DNA of 64,000 nt from Yersinia mollaretii ATCC 43969 (GTDB taxonomy: Bacteria; Pseudomonadota; Gammaproteobacteria; Enterobacterales; Enterobacteriaceae). The DNA is taken from the NCBI RefSeq assembly GCF_013282725.1, contig NZ_CP054043.1:3286001-3350000 (forward strand). The letters are read 5' to 3'. The position numbers and the translations under genes were made by a program. The notes beneath the pieces are model-generated. The model saw only the letters and a program-made list of their open reading frames with translations, did no database searches and was not told where the DNA came from. Shown here piece after piece: positions 29,651-38,277 of the stretch (position 1 is its first letter; each line of letters begins with the position of its first letter).

Positions 29651-31186
29651 CTAGAGCTTATTCGCTCTGGGCGGTACACTGTCCAGCAGCTCGATGCTGC
29701 CATCGTCATTCAACTGCTCCATATGAATATCAAACCCCCATAGTCGATGAATGTGTTTCATCACTTGTTGGCGGCTTTTATCCAGCGGTGCGCGGTCATG
29801 GGGAATATAGCGCAGGGTTAGGGAGCGGTCGCCGCGCAGATCCACGTTCCAGACCTGAATGTTTGGCTCATGATTACTCAGGTTGTATTGAGCGGATAAC
29901 TCATTGCGGATGGCGCGATAGCCTTCTTCATTGTGGATAGCTGAAATCTCCAGATAACTGTTCTTGTCGTCATCCAGCACAGTGAAGAGGCGGAAGTCAC
30001 GCATCACTTTCGGTGATAGGAACTGGCTGATAAAACTTTCGTCTTTAAAGTCGCGCATCGCGAAATGCAGTGTATCTAACCAATCTTTGCCAGCGATATC
30101 GGGGAACCAGTAGTAATCCTCCTCGGTAGGTGATTGGCAGATGCGCTTAATATCCTGAAACATGGCAAAACCCAGTGCGTAGGGGTTAATCCCATTGTAA
30201 TAAGGGCTGTTATAGGGCGGTTGATAGACCACATTCGTGTGGCTGTGCAAAAACTCCATCATAAACCGATCGGTGACCTGACCCTCATCGTAGAGGTGGT
30301 TAAGAATGGTGTAGTGCCAGAATGTTGCCCAGCCCTCGTTCATCACTTGAGTCTGTTTTTGTGGGTAAAAATACTGGCTGACTTTGCGGACAATTCGCAG
30401 CACTTCCCGCTGCCATGACTCCAGCAGTGGCGCATTTTTTTCCATAAAATAGAGCAGATTTTCTTGCGGCTCACTGGGGTAGCGCTGAGCTTGCGCTTGA
30501 ACTTCTCCTCGCTCCTTGCGCGGCAGAGTTTTCCACAATGAGTTGACCTGACTTTGCAGGTACTCTTCGCGACTTTTCTGGCGCGCTGTCTCTTCAATCA
30601 GCGAAATTTTTTGCGGGCGTTTATAACGATCGACCCCATAATTCATCAGTGCATGGCAAGAGTCGAGTAGTCGCTCAACTTCTTCTACACCATAGCGCTC
30701 CTCGCATTCACTGATGTAATGGCGAGCAAATAACAGATAATCCACAATGGAGCTGGCATCGGTCCAGGCACGGAATAAATAGTTGTTCTTAAAGAAAGAA
30801 TTATGGCCGTAGCAGGCGTGTGCCATCACCAGCGCCTGCATGGTAATGGTATTTTCTTCCATGAGATAAGCGATACAAGGGTTGGAGTTAATCACAATCT
30901 CGTAGGCCAGCCCTTGTTGCCCGTGCTTATATTTTTGCTCGGTTTCGATAAATTTCTTACCGAAAGACCAATGGGTGTAGTTAATGGGCATGCCAATACT
31001 TGAATAGGCATCCATCATTTGTTCTGAGGTAATAACCTCGATTTGATGAGGGTAAGTCTCAAGCCGGTAATGTTTTGCTACCCGATCTATCTGGTCCAGA
31101 TAGACCTGCAACAGTTCAAATGTCCAGTCCGGGCCGTCAGTCAGGCGCTTGTCTTGCGCGGTCTGTTTCGGTGTTGAAGTTGTCAT
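29651..31186 (-). CDS. ycgB: SpoVR-family protein YcgB
   Basis: This 511-residue cytoplasmic protein is full-length SpoVR family. Conserved features include HxCYGHNSFFKNNYLF near residues 153-168, HYISECEERYGVEEVE near 192-207, NEGWATFWHYTI near 292-303 and YNSPYYNGINPYALGF. The function is unresolved; SpoVR affects spore cortex in Bacillus. In proteobacteria it is co-conserved and co-expressed with the kinase YeaG and the VWA-like YeaH, both encoded about 13 kb away in this window. AGGA precedes the ATG. Confidence 0.93.
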   Translation of the reverse strand: MTTSTPKQTAQDKRLTDGPDWTFELLQVYLDQIDRVAKHYRLETYPHQIEVITSEQMMDAYSSIGMPINYTHWSFGKKFIETEQKYKHGQQGLAYEIVINSNPCIAYLMEENTITMQALVMAHACYGHNSFFKNNYLFRAWTDASSIVDYLLFARHYISECEERYGVEEVERLLDSCHALMNYGVDRYKRPQKISLIEETARQKSREEYLQSQVNSLWKTLPRKERGEVQAQAQRYPSEPQENLLYFMEKNAPLLESWQREVLRIVRKVSQYFYPQKQTQVMNEGWATFWHYTILNHLYDEGQVTDRFMMEFLHSHTNVVYQPPYNSPYYNGINPYALGFAMFQDIKRICQSPTEEDYYWFPDIAGKDWLDTLHFAMRDFKDESFISQFLSPKVMRDFRLFTVLDDDKNSYLEISAIHNEEGYRAIRNELSAQYNLSNHEPNIQVWNVDLRGDRSLTLRYIPHDRAPLDKSRQQVMKHIHRLWGFDIHMEQLNDDGSIELLDSVPPRANKL

Positions 31187-31649
31187 TAGCGCATCCTCAC
31201 GGTTTTATAACCCTGCAAAATACCGGTCACTTCAATAATCCTAGCTCAATATGAACAAATTGAGGCATGGCAAGACCTTATGTCAACATGGATTATTATT
31301 TACCAACGGAATGGATAAACTTAAATACATTTTTGGCGGATTATTATTCTGTTTATTGGTTACTTTTAAAGAATATAAATTCAATAAATATGGAATGCAC
31401 AACATGCTAATTATTCATGCTGGTAATCGAGGCAAATAGGCGTTTTTTTAGCCTTTCTGGCGTATAACCGCCTAAAAATAGAATCTTATCGCTATTTTTA
31501 CTAAGGCTATTGAACTCAAAAGTGATTGCAGAGTAAATTAATTGTGAATTAAGTCACAGCCTATAATTAATATGTTGGCTAGTTTTTTCTGCTAGGTTAA
31601 TTTTCTGTCAACGGAATATTGTGCTTTTGGTGTCGTTTGGGAGGGTGGT
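31187..31649. other. ycgB/dadA divergent intergenic region
   Basis: This 463-base AT-rich spacer has no supported gene. A 62-codon frame at 31251-31439 lacks a ribosome site and any recognisable feature. It contains the CRP site at 31543-31558 and TATAAT at 31562-31567 near dadA. Confidence 0.7.
31543..31558. promoter_or_regulatory. CRP-cAMP binding site upstream of dadA
   Basis: TGTGAATTAAGTCACA has both perfect half-sites (TGTGA and TCACA) at the correct six-base spacing. It lies about 95 bases before the dadA start. The E. coli dad operon is controlled by CRP and Lrp, so activation by CRP is expected. Confidence 0.85.
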
Positions 31650-32953
31650 ATGCGCATTGTCATTTTAGGAAGTGGCGTTGTTGGTGTAGCCAGTGCTTGG
31701 TATCTCGCCAAAGATGGTCATGACGTGACCGTCATTGATCGTCAGGAGGGGCCAGCGCAGGAGACCAGTGCGGGAAATGCGGGGCAGATATCACCAGGAT
31801 ATGCCGCGCCTTGGGCCGCGCCCGGCGTGCCGCTTAAGGCGATAAAATGGATGTTCCAACGCCATGCGCCGCTAGCGATTCACCTTGATGGCAGCAGTTT
31901 CCAATTGCGCTGGATGTGGCAAATGCTACGAAACTGCGACACCTCCCACTACATGATCAACAAAAGCCGCATGGTACGGTTGGCAGAATATAGCCGTGAT
32001 TGCTTAAAAGAGCTGCGGGAAGAGACCGGTATTCAGTATGAAGGGCGTCAGGGGGGACGTTGCAGTTGTTCCGTACCGAGCAGCAGTTTGACAATGCCGC
32101 CAAGGATATCGCGGTGTTGGATGATGCAGGCGTGCCTTATTCACTGTTAACGGCAGAACAACTGGCCACGGTAGAGCCAGCATTGGCGAAAGTGGCGCAT
32201 AAGCTCACGGGCGGTTTACGTCTGCCCAATGATGAAACTGGCGACTGTAAGCTATTTACTGAGCGGCTAGCTAAAATGGCGGAGCAGGCCGGGGTCAAAT
32301 TCCTGTTTAATCGTTCGGTTGATAAGCTGTTGGTGGACGGTGATCAAATCGCTGGCGTATTGTGTGGCGACGATATTATAACTGCTGATGCCTATGTGGT
32401 GGCGTTTGGCGCATACTCTACCGCTCTGCTGGCAGGGCTGGTCTCCATTCCGGTCTATCCGCTAAAAGGCTATTCACTGACCATTCCTATCACTGATCCC
32501 GCCTCGGCCCCAGTTTCTACAGTGTTGGATGAAACTTACAAAATTGCCATTACCCGTTTTGATGATCGCATTCGGGTGGGGGGCATGGCCGAGATTGTTG
32601 GCTTCAATACTCAACTGGCGCAAGCGCGACGTGAAACACTGGAGATGGTGGTCAAGGATCTCTATCCCCATGGCGGCAATATTAGTCAGGCCACCTTCTG
32701 GACGGGGCTGCGCCCGATGACGCCGGATGGCACGCCGATTATTGGTCGTACCTCGCTTAAGAACCTCTATTTGAACACGGGTCATGGCACCTTGGGCTGG
32801 ACCATGGCCTGTGGCTCGGGTCAACTATTGGCTGATATTATGTATGGCCGCCGTCCTGCTATATTGGCTGATGATTTAGCGGTCGCGCGTTATAGCGCGG
32901 GGTTTCAGCCACTGAATTTTACGCCGTTGCATGATGTTCACCCTGTTCGCTAA
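31650..32953 (+). pseudogene. dadA: D-amino acid dehydrogenase gene with a frameshift
   Basis: DadA is the FAD enzyme that oxidises D-alanine to pyruvate at the membrane. The frame starts at 31650 with GGGAGG upstream and the FAD motif [11 protein letters not shown] at residues 7-17. It matches DadA to ...YEGRQGG, then leaves the family sequence and stops at 32150. The rest of DadA ([20 protein letters not shown] onward, to 32953) continues in the +2 register. The break is at a run of six G (32051-32056); one more G restores a 434-codon gene. It is either a real inactivating slip or a sequencing error. dadX follows intact. Confidence 0.93.
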
Positions 32954-33049
32954 TGTTCACTTATCAATCATCGCCGATTAATCATCACCGCCATGCAGAG
33001 ATCGACGGCTGGGCGGTGAGTCATTGAATACTTTCTGGAAGGAACAAGC

Positions 33050-34123
33050 ATGCCTCGCCCGATAGCCGCTACGCTTCATTTATCCGCCTTGCGCCACAAT
33101 TTGAGTCTGATTCGCCGCCACGTCGGCAGTGCAAATATCTGGTCAGTGGTGAAAGCCAATGCCTATGGTCATGGGCTGGCGCGTATTTGGCAGGGGCTGG
33201 ATGCCACAGATGGTTTTGCGTTGCTGGACTTAAATGAGGCGATATTATTACGAGAACAGGGCTGGCAAGGGCCAATTTTGCTGCTTGAGGGCTTCTTTCA
33301 GCCGCAAGATCTGGCGCTGTTGGATCACTATCGGCTGACCACCACGGTGCACAGTGATTGGCAGCTTGAGGCGATTAATGCCGCACGGTTATCAGCGCCA
33401 CTGAATATTTATTTGAAACTCAATAGCGGTATGAATCGTTTAGGTTTCCCTGTCGGGCAGGCAGACGCGGTATGGCAATGGGCAAACAGTCTGAGCAATG
33501 TCGGTGAGGTGACGCTAATGAGCCACTTCGCCAATGCAGATAATCATATTGGTGCGGGTGAACAATTTTCGCGCATTCAACAGGCTAGCGGGCATATTCC
33601 GGCGGCGCGCTGCTTTGCCAACTCGGCCGCCATTTTACGCAATCCAGAGACGCACTACGATTGGGTGCGACCTGGGATTATTCTTTACGGCGCGTCTCCC
33701 AGCGGGGATATCGCCGATATCGCCGGGATTGGCTTGCGCCCGGTGATGCAGTTACAGAGTGAAATTATTGCAATTCAGGCGTTATCAGCCGGCCATCAGG
33801 TGGGCTATGGCAGCCGCTACAGTGCCAGTGGTTCGCAGCGGATTGGCGTAGTGGCCTGTGGCTATGCCGATGGCTACCCGCGATTAGCCCCGAGTGGTAC
33901 GCCAATCAGGGTGGATGGCGTCTTGACGCAGACGGTGGGGGCGATTTCGATGGATATGCTCACGGTGGATTTAACGCCATGCCCGCAGGCGCAGGTTGGC
34001 AGCCAAGTTGAGATTTGGGGCGAAACTCTCCCCATCGATAATGTGGCGGCGGCAGCAGGAACAGTAGGGTATGAGCTGATGTGCGCACTGGCGGCCAGAG
34101 TGCCGGTGAGTGTTTGCCCTTAA
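33050..34123 (+). CDS. dadX: Catabolic alanine racemase DadX
   Basis: This 357-residue PLP enzyme interconverts L- and D-alanine, feeding DadA. The PLP Lys is K35 in [11 protein letters not shown], and the catalytic Tyr lies in [11 protein letters not shown]. Fold-type III domains are complete, so this gene is intact even though dadA is not. AAGGAACAAGC precedes the ATG. It is 96 bases after dadA, probably in the same operon. A second racemase (alr) would be expected elsewhere in the genome. Confidence 0.93.
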   Translation: MPRPIAATLHLSALRHNLSLIRRHVGSANIWSVVKANAYGHGLARIWQGLDATDGFALLDLNEAILLREQGWQGPILLLEGFFQPQDLALLDHYRLTTTVHSDWQLEAINAARLSAPLNIYLKLNSGMNRLGFPVGQADAVWQWANSLSNVGEVTLMSHFANADNHIGAGEQFSRIQQASGHIPAARCFANSAAILRNPETHYDWVRPGIILYGASPSGDIADIAGIGLRPVMQLQSEIIAIQALSAGHQVGYGSRYSASGSQRIGVVACGYADGYPRLAPSGTPIRVDGVLTQTVGAISMDMLTVDLTPCPQAQVGSQVEIWGETLPIDNVAAAAGTVGYELMCALAARVPVSVCP

Positions 34124-34189
34124 GGCGGTTGTCATCACGGCTCGCGTTTGTTACTCGCGGGCCTCTACCATCTCCACCCCCTACGACCT

Positions 34190-35545
34190 CTACCACCTCA
34201 CTTCCACTCTAAACCCGCCACTCTCCCCATGATCGAATCGGGTTGTCATGCCATGCAGTACGGCGATGCGCTGCACAATAGACAGCCCCAAACCGCTGCC
34301 GGTTTTTTCTTGTCCGGGCGGGCGGAAGAAGCGCTCGCCGATGCGCTGTAGAGATTCGGGGCTGATGCCAGAGCCATTGTCTTCGACACTAAAAGCGTGT
34401 GCCTCTAAGGTGATTTTTACTGAACTGCCGCGCGGACTGTAGCGAATGGCATTATCTAGCAGGTTTCGCACCAGTAGCGCCAGCAGTAAGGGCTGAGCGC
34501 GGCGCGGTGGCGGGGTTTGGCGAATCTCCAGCATCAGCTCCACGCCATTGGCGCGCGCTTTGTGGTAGTTATCCATGACGGCTGTTTGCAATAGGTCATG
34601 TAGGGCTACCTCTTGCACATCATCCAGACCAGAGAGTGAATCCAGTCGTGACAGGGTCAGCAGTTGATCGACCAAACGCGTGGCGCGGTCGATACCTTCC
34701 GTCAGGTTGGATAGCGCATGTTCGCGCATTTCAGGATCGTCTTGCGCGAGTTGGGCCACCTCGGTCTGGACTTTCAGCGCCGCCAAAGGGCTGCGCAATT
34801 CATGGGCGGCATCCGCAGTAAAGCGGCGCTCTCGCACCAGCATATCGCCAGTGCGGGCAAACAGGCTGTTGAGTGCTTCCACCAAGGGCTTCACTTCACT
34901 CGGGATTGAGGTCAGCGGCAGGGGCGTTTCATCCTCCGGCTGGCGTTGATGCAGGCGTTTTGCCAGCCGCTTTAGCGGTGCCAGTTCGCGGGTCACCAGC
35001 CAGATCAACAGCAGCACCATGATAGGGAGCGCCACCACCCAAGGTAAAAGCTGGGCTTTGACAATATCAATCGCCATATCGTGACGATAATCCCACTCTT
35101 GTCCCACCACCACACGATATTTGCCATCCGGTGTGGTGAGCCACACCAAGCGCCACAGATCTTTGTCACCTTGCAGGGTGCCGTTGCTAAAGCCGTCTTG
35201 CTGGTAGTGATATTGCAAGTCAGGGCCATTATCCCCGTCATTCAGCACCATTTTTCCATCAGTAGTAAAAATGGCGAAGGCGAGGGCATCGTCATCCAAG
35301 TCTCCCCGGCTATGACGGACTATTTTTTTGCTGCGCGGCAGTTGTAGTGTTTTGACTGTGAGGTCGCTGATATTCAGTGCGGTAAGGCGCTTGGCAAACA
35401 GCATTTGTTGAGTATCGAATAGCTCATCCACATTTTTGCGGGTTTGATGCAAGGCTAGCAGGCTGGCACAGACCCAAGTGATCGCGATAAGGAGAATGAA
35501 GCCTAAAATCAGCCTGAGTCTGAGGCTGTGTGTCAGTCGTCTCAT
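34190..35545 (-). CDS. qseC: Sensor histidine kinase QseC
   Basis: This 451-residue inner-membrane kinase is the partner of QseB, reported to sense catecholamines and AI-3 in E. coli. TM1 is about residues 10-32 and TM2 about 165-185, flanking a periplasmic sensor domain of about 130 residues. A linker precedes the H-box ([14 protein letters not shown], phosphorylated H248). The ATPase domain has the N-box [11 protein letters not shown] and the G-boxes DNGSGI and GSGLGLSIV. It overlaps qseB by four bases. Sensing of host signals is from family knowledge only. Confidence 0.9.
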   Translation of the reverse strand: MRRLTHSLRLRLILGFILLIAITWVCASLLALHQTRKNVDELFDTQQMLFAKRLTALNISDLTVKTLQLPRSKKIVRHSRGDLDDDALAFAIFTTDGKMVLNDGDNGPDLQYHYQQDGFSNGTLQGDKDLWRLVWLTTPDGKYRVVVGQEWDYRHDMAIDIVKAQLLPWVVALPIMVLLLIWLVTRELAPLKRLAKRLHQRQPEDETPLPLTSIPSEVKPLVEALNSLFARTGDMLVRERRFTADAAHELRSPLAALKVQTEVAQLAQDDPEMREHALSNLTEGIDRATRLVDQLLTLSRLDSLSGLDDVQEVALHDLLQTAVMDNYHKARANGVELMLEIRQTPPPRRAQPLLLALLVRNLLDNAIRYSPRGSSVKITLEAHAFSVEDNGSGISPESLQRIGERFFRPPGQEKTGSGLGLSIVQRIAVLHGMTTRFDHGESGGFRVEVRW

Positions 35546-36204
35546 GCTATTTCTCCCAATGTATAACCGATCCCATGGACGGTGCGGATAAAATGGCTGC
35601 CAAATTTTTTACGCAGATGGTGAATATGCACTTCTATCGCGTTGCTAGAGACCTCATCGTCCCAGTTATAAATTTTCTCTTCAATCAATGAGCGAGGCAA
35701 TACGCGGCCTTCGTTGCGTAATAGCAACTCAAGCAGCGCAAACTCCTTCGGCTTCAAATAGAGTGGCTCGCCCTGATGGGTCACGCTCAGGTTGATAGGA
35801 TCGAGTGAAATCGAGCCGTGGGTTAAAACTGTTTGGGCCTGCCCATAGCGGCGGCGGATCAGTGCTTGTAGGCGAGCGACAACTTCAATTAAGGCGAAAG
35901 GTTTGCACAGGTAGTCATCCGCGCCCTGTTGTAGCCCGGCGACGCGCTCCTGTAGGGCATCGCGCGCGGTGAGGATCAACACCGGTTCATCATGACCGTT
36001 TCGCCGCCACGTGCGCAAAATATCCAAGCCGTCCATGCCCGGCAGGCTGAGATCGAGCACCACGGCGTCATAGGGGGCTGAGGCTAATGCGCTCAGTCCT
36101 TGCTGGCCGTCAGTAAACCAGTCCACGCTAAATCCCATTTTGATCAAACCGGCTTTGATACCGTCACCAATCAGTTTGTCATCCTCAATGAGTAATATCC
36201 GCAT
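35542..36204 (-). CDS. qseB: Response regulator QseB
   Basis: This 220-residue OmpR/PhoB-type regulator is close to E. coli QseB over its whole length. The receiver domain has the phosphoacceptor D51 ([12 protein letters not shown]) and the conserved Lys in [10 protein letters not shown]. The winged-helix domain covers about residues 125-218 and ends in [10 protein letters not shown]. It leads qseBC and faces ygiW across a promoter region with a TTAAG direct repeat. Confidence 0.92.
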   Translation of the reverse strand: MRILLIEDDKLIGDGIKAGLIKMGFSVDWFTDGQQGLSALASAPYDAVVLDLSLPGMDGLDILRTWRRNGHDEPVLILTARDALQERVAGLQQGADDYLCKPFALIEVVARLQALIRRRYGQAQTVLTHGSISLDPINLSVTHQGEPLYLKPKEFALLELLLRNEGRVLPRSLIEEKIYNWDDEVSSNAIEVHIHHLRKKFGSHFIRTVHGIGYTLGEIA

Positions 36205-36331
36205 GGGGTTGCTCTCTTATCCGTGTTGTAGGGGGGTATCTCACTCTTTGGCAAGGACGTTGTACAGCGATAAACCGTGTTAATCCAGTGCTGAGGGCAG
36301 TTTTGAAAAAAATAAGGCGTTAACGCGGCGG

Positions 36332-36348
36332 CTTAAGATTCTGTTAAG
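36332..36348. promoter_or_regulatory. QseB/PmrA-like box
   Basis: CTTAAG, five bases, GTTAAG is an 11-bp-spaced direct repeat of the kind bound by QseB- and PmrA-type regulators. It sits between the divergent qseB and ygiW genes, about 85 bases from ygiW and 130 from qseB. Assigned by motif and context. Confidence 0.65.
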
Positions 36349-36431
36349 AACTCTTTGGTGTAATGCCTCCCGAAGAGCAAAACAGTCCCTGTTAATGCTG
36401 AACTAAATCCAATAAAAAGAGAGAGAAAATC

Positions 36432-36836
36432 ATGAAAAAAGCAGCCGCGTTATTTGCCATCCTTGCCGTGTGCAGTGCCCCTGTCCTTGCTCAAAACGGC
36501 GGTTTTGTTGACCCCAATGCACCCGCAGTTCAAACCGCACCTACTCAAGCCAACGGGGGTTTTAATGGCCCGAGTGTCGGGGCCGTGACTGTCGATAAAG
36601 CTAAAACCATGGGCGACGACACTTGGGTTACACTGCGTGGCAACATTGAGCAGCGCATCGGTGGGGATCACTACATCTTCCGTGATGCTACGGGCACCCT
36701 CAATGTCGATATCGATCATCGGCGCTGGAACGGCCAGACCATTACCCCGAAAGACAGTGTTGAGTTGCAGGGGAAGATTGATAAAGATTGGAACTCGGTT
36801 GAACTGGATGTCAAACAGATAACAAAAATCCAGTAA
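36432..36836 (+). CDS. ygiW: Periplasmic BOF/OB-fold protein YgiW
   Basis: This 134-residue protein has a cleavable signal peptide (cut after ...SAPVLA, about residue 20), a Gln/Asn/Pro-rich spacer and a BOF (OB-fold) domain near 50-134 (WVTLRGNIEQRIGGDHYIFRD). The family includes stress-induced YgiW and VisP. It faces qseBC as in E. coli and may share the QseB-type operator. AGAGAGAAAATC precedes the ATG. Confidence 0.92.
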   Translation: MKKAAALFAILAVCSAPVLAQNGGFVDPNAPAVQTAPTQANGGFNGPSVGAVTVDKAKTMGDDTWVTLRGNIEQRIGGDHYIFRDATGTLNVDIDHRRWNGQTITPKDSVELQGKIDKDWNSVELDVKQITKIQ

Positions 36837-36870
36837 TTGAGGTTGCGACGAAAAAAGATATTAAGGTGAT

Positions 36871-36901
36871 TCCCCCGCACGGGTGTTGATCGTGCGGGGG
36901 A
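36871..36901. terminator. Hairpin between ygiW and the efflux gene
   Basis: TCCCCCGCACG (36871-36881) and CGTGCGGGGGA (36891-36901) form a perfect 11-bp stem with a 9-base loop between convergent genes. It is very GC-rich but lacks a clear T-run, so factor-independent termination is likely but not certain. Confidence 0.7.
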
Positions 36902-36913
36902 GCGCTGCGGCGG

Positions 36914-38107
36914 TTAGTTAATTTTTTGCAAAGTACCGCGAACATGTTTACTGGCGCGCCGCGCCTGCCATGCCAGCAGACAGCCTGCCAGCATCACGAT
37001 AGCGAGTGATAATTTAGGCGCTATCGGCAATGCCATTGCCAGCAGGCCCAACCCTGCACCGCCCGCCATCTGAACAAAGCCTACCAATGCAGAGGCGACC
37101 CCCGCCTCATTAGCGTAAGGCTCCAGCGCATAGCTGGTAGCTGGCCCCATCATAAAGGCGAGACCGGCACAGGCACTGGCGACAGGTAACATATAGACCA
37201 GCCAGTGAGATTGTGTTTCTGCCGATAATTGCGTCAGGCCAAACAGTAGCCCTAAACACCCCAGTGCCATCAGCAAACTACCGACCATTAAGCAGGTAGG
37301 GCGGCCCACTTTTTGGATAATCCGATTGGCAAAAAAGCTGACGGCCATGATCCAAAAGCCGTTAGCGCCAAAGGCCAATGAGAATTGCAGCGGGCTAAGT
37401 CCGGCTCCCACCATCAACACATTGGGGGCCAGTGAAACATAGGTTAATGCCATGCCCATCGCACCCGCATTCACCAGAGAGAATTTCAGAAAACGGTCAT
37501 CGCGTAAAATGCGCAAATAGTTCTTTATCGGCAAGCCGTTTGAGGGCTGGGTATCGGCCGGGCGAGTTTCCGGCAGGAAGCAAATAATGAGGATTAAGAC
37601 CAGTAATCCGTACAGCGCCAGGAACCAGAAGGGCGCGCGCCAGCCAAAGGCTTCCGCCAATAAGCCACCCAGTAGCGGGGCCAATGCCGGGACAATATTT
37701 AGTGTGCCATTCAGGAAGCCGAAAGCACGGGCGGCCTCATTACCGTTAAGGCGGTCACGGACACCACTGAATGCCACCACTGCCGTGCAGCAGACTGCCA
37801 CGCCTTGTAGCAGACGGGAACTGACGAACATCAGAGGGCTGACCGCCAGTGCGGCCATGGCTGCACCCAGCATGTAGAGGATGATGCCGATGATGGCGAT
37901 CGGTTTGCGGCCATATTTATCAACCAATGGTCCAGCAATGAGCTGACCGATACCCAGCACCAATATAAACAGGGCAATGGTGGATTGGATCAGGGACTCG
38001 CTACTGTTCAACCCCTTGGCAATCGCCGGGATGGTGGGTAAGTAGAGGTCGATGCCCAAGGGGCCAAGTAAAATCAGGCTTAACAGCAGGAAAAGAAATT
38101 TTTGCAT
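36914..38107 (-). CDS. Bcr/CflA-family MFS drug efflux transporter
   Basis: This 12-helix major facilitator of 397 residues belongs to the drug:H+ antiporter-1 (Bcr/CflA/MdtL) group. The N-terminus LGPLGIDLYLPTIPAIAKGL, motif A near GPLVDKYGRKPIAIIG (residues 58-73) and motif C near GFLNGTLNIVPALAPLLGG are present. The frame is open upstream to a TTG at 38164, but MQKFLFLL at 38107 is the usual family start; neither has a strong ribosome site. The substrate cannot be told from the sequence. Confidence 0.85.
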   Translation of the reverse strand: MQKFLFLLLSLILLGPLGIDLYLPTIPAIAKGLNSSESLIQSTIALFILVLGIGQLIAGPLVDKYGRKPIAIIGIILYMLGAAMAALAVSPLMFVSSRLLQGVAVCCTAVVAFSGVRDRLNGNEAARAFGFLNGTLNIVPALAPLLGGLLAEAFGWRAPFWFLALYGLLVLILIICFLPETRPADTQPSNGLPIKNYLRILRDDRFLKFSLVNAGAMGMALTYVSLAPNVLMVGAGLSPLQFSLAFGANGFWIMAVSFFANRIIQKVGRPTCLMVGSLLMALGCLGLLFGLTQLSAETQSHWLVYMLPVASACAGLAFMMGPATSYALEPYANEAGVASALVGFVQMAGGAGLGLLAMALPIAPKLSLAIVMLAGCLLAWQARRASKHVRGTLQKIN

Positions 38108-38277
38108 AACAACAAAACAACATCCAGATGACAAAGGCAGCAAGGATAGATAATTTGCTGACAAATGAAAAGGTTGGGTATCACCAACTTAACCGCAGTG
38201 ACAACGTCACTTGTTGGGACTTTGAGTTCAGTGAATAGGGTACTACAACTAATAATTTATCTCTTGTTATTCATCAG

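Noticed and set aside
31251..31439. 62-codon forward frame upstream of dadA
   Set aside because: No ribosome site, AT-driven composition, no recognisable domain.
38108..38164. TTG-initiated N-terminal extension of the Bcr/CflA transporter
   Set aside because: The 19 extra residues contain a Cys pair and are not typical of the family, and there is no ribosome site.
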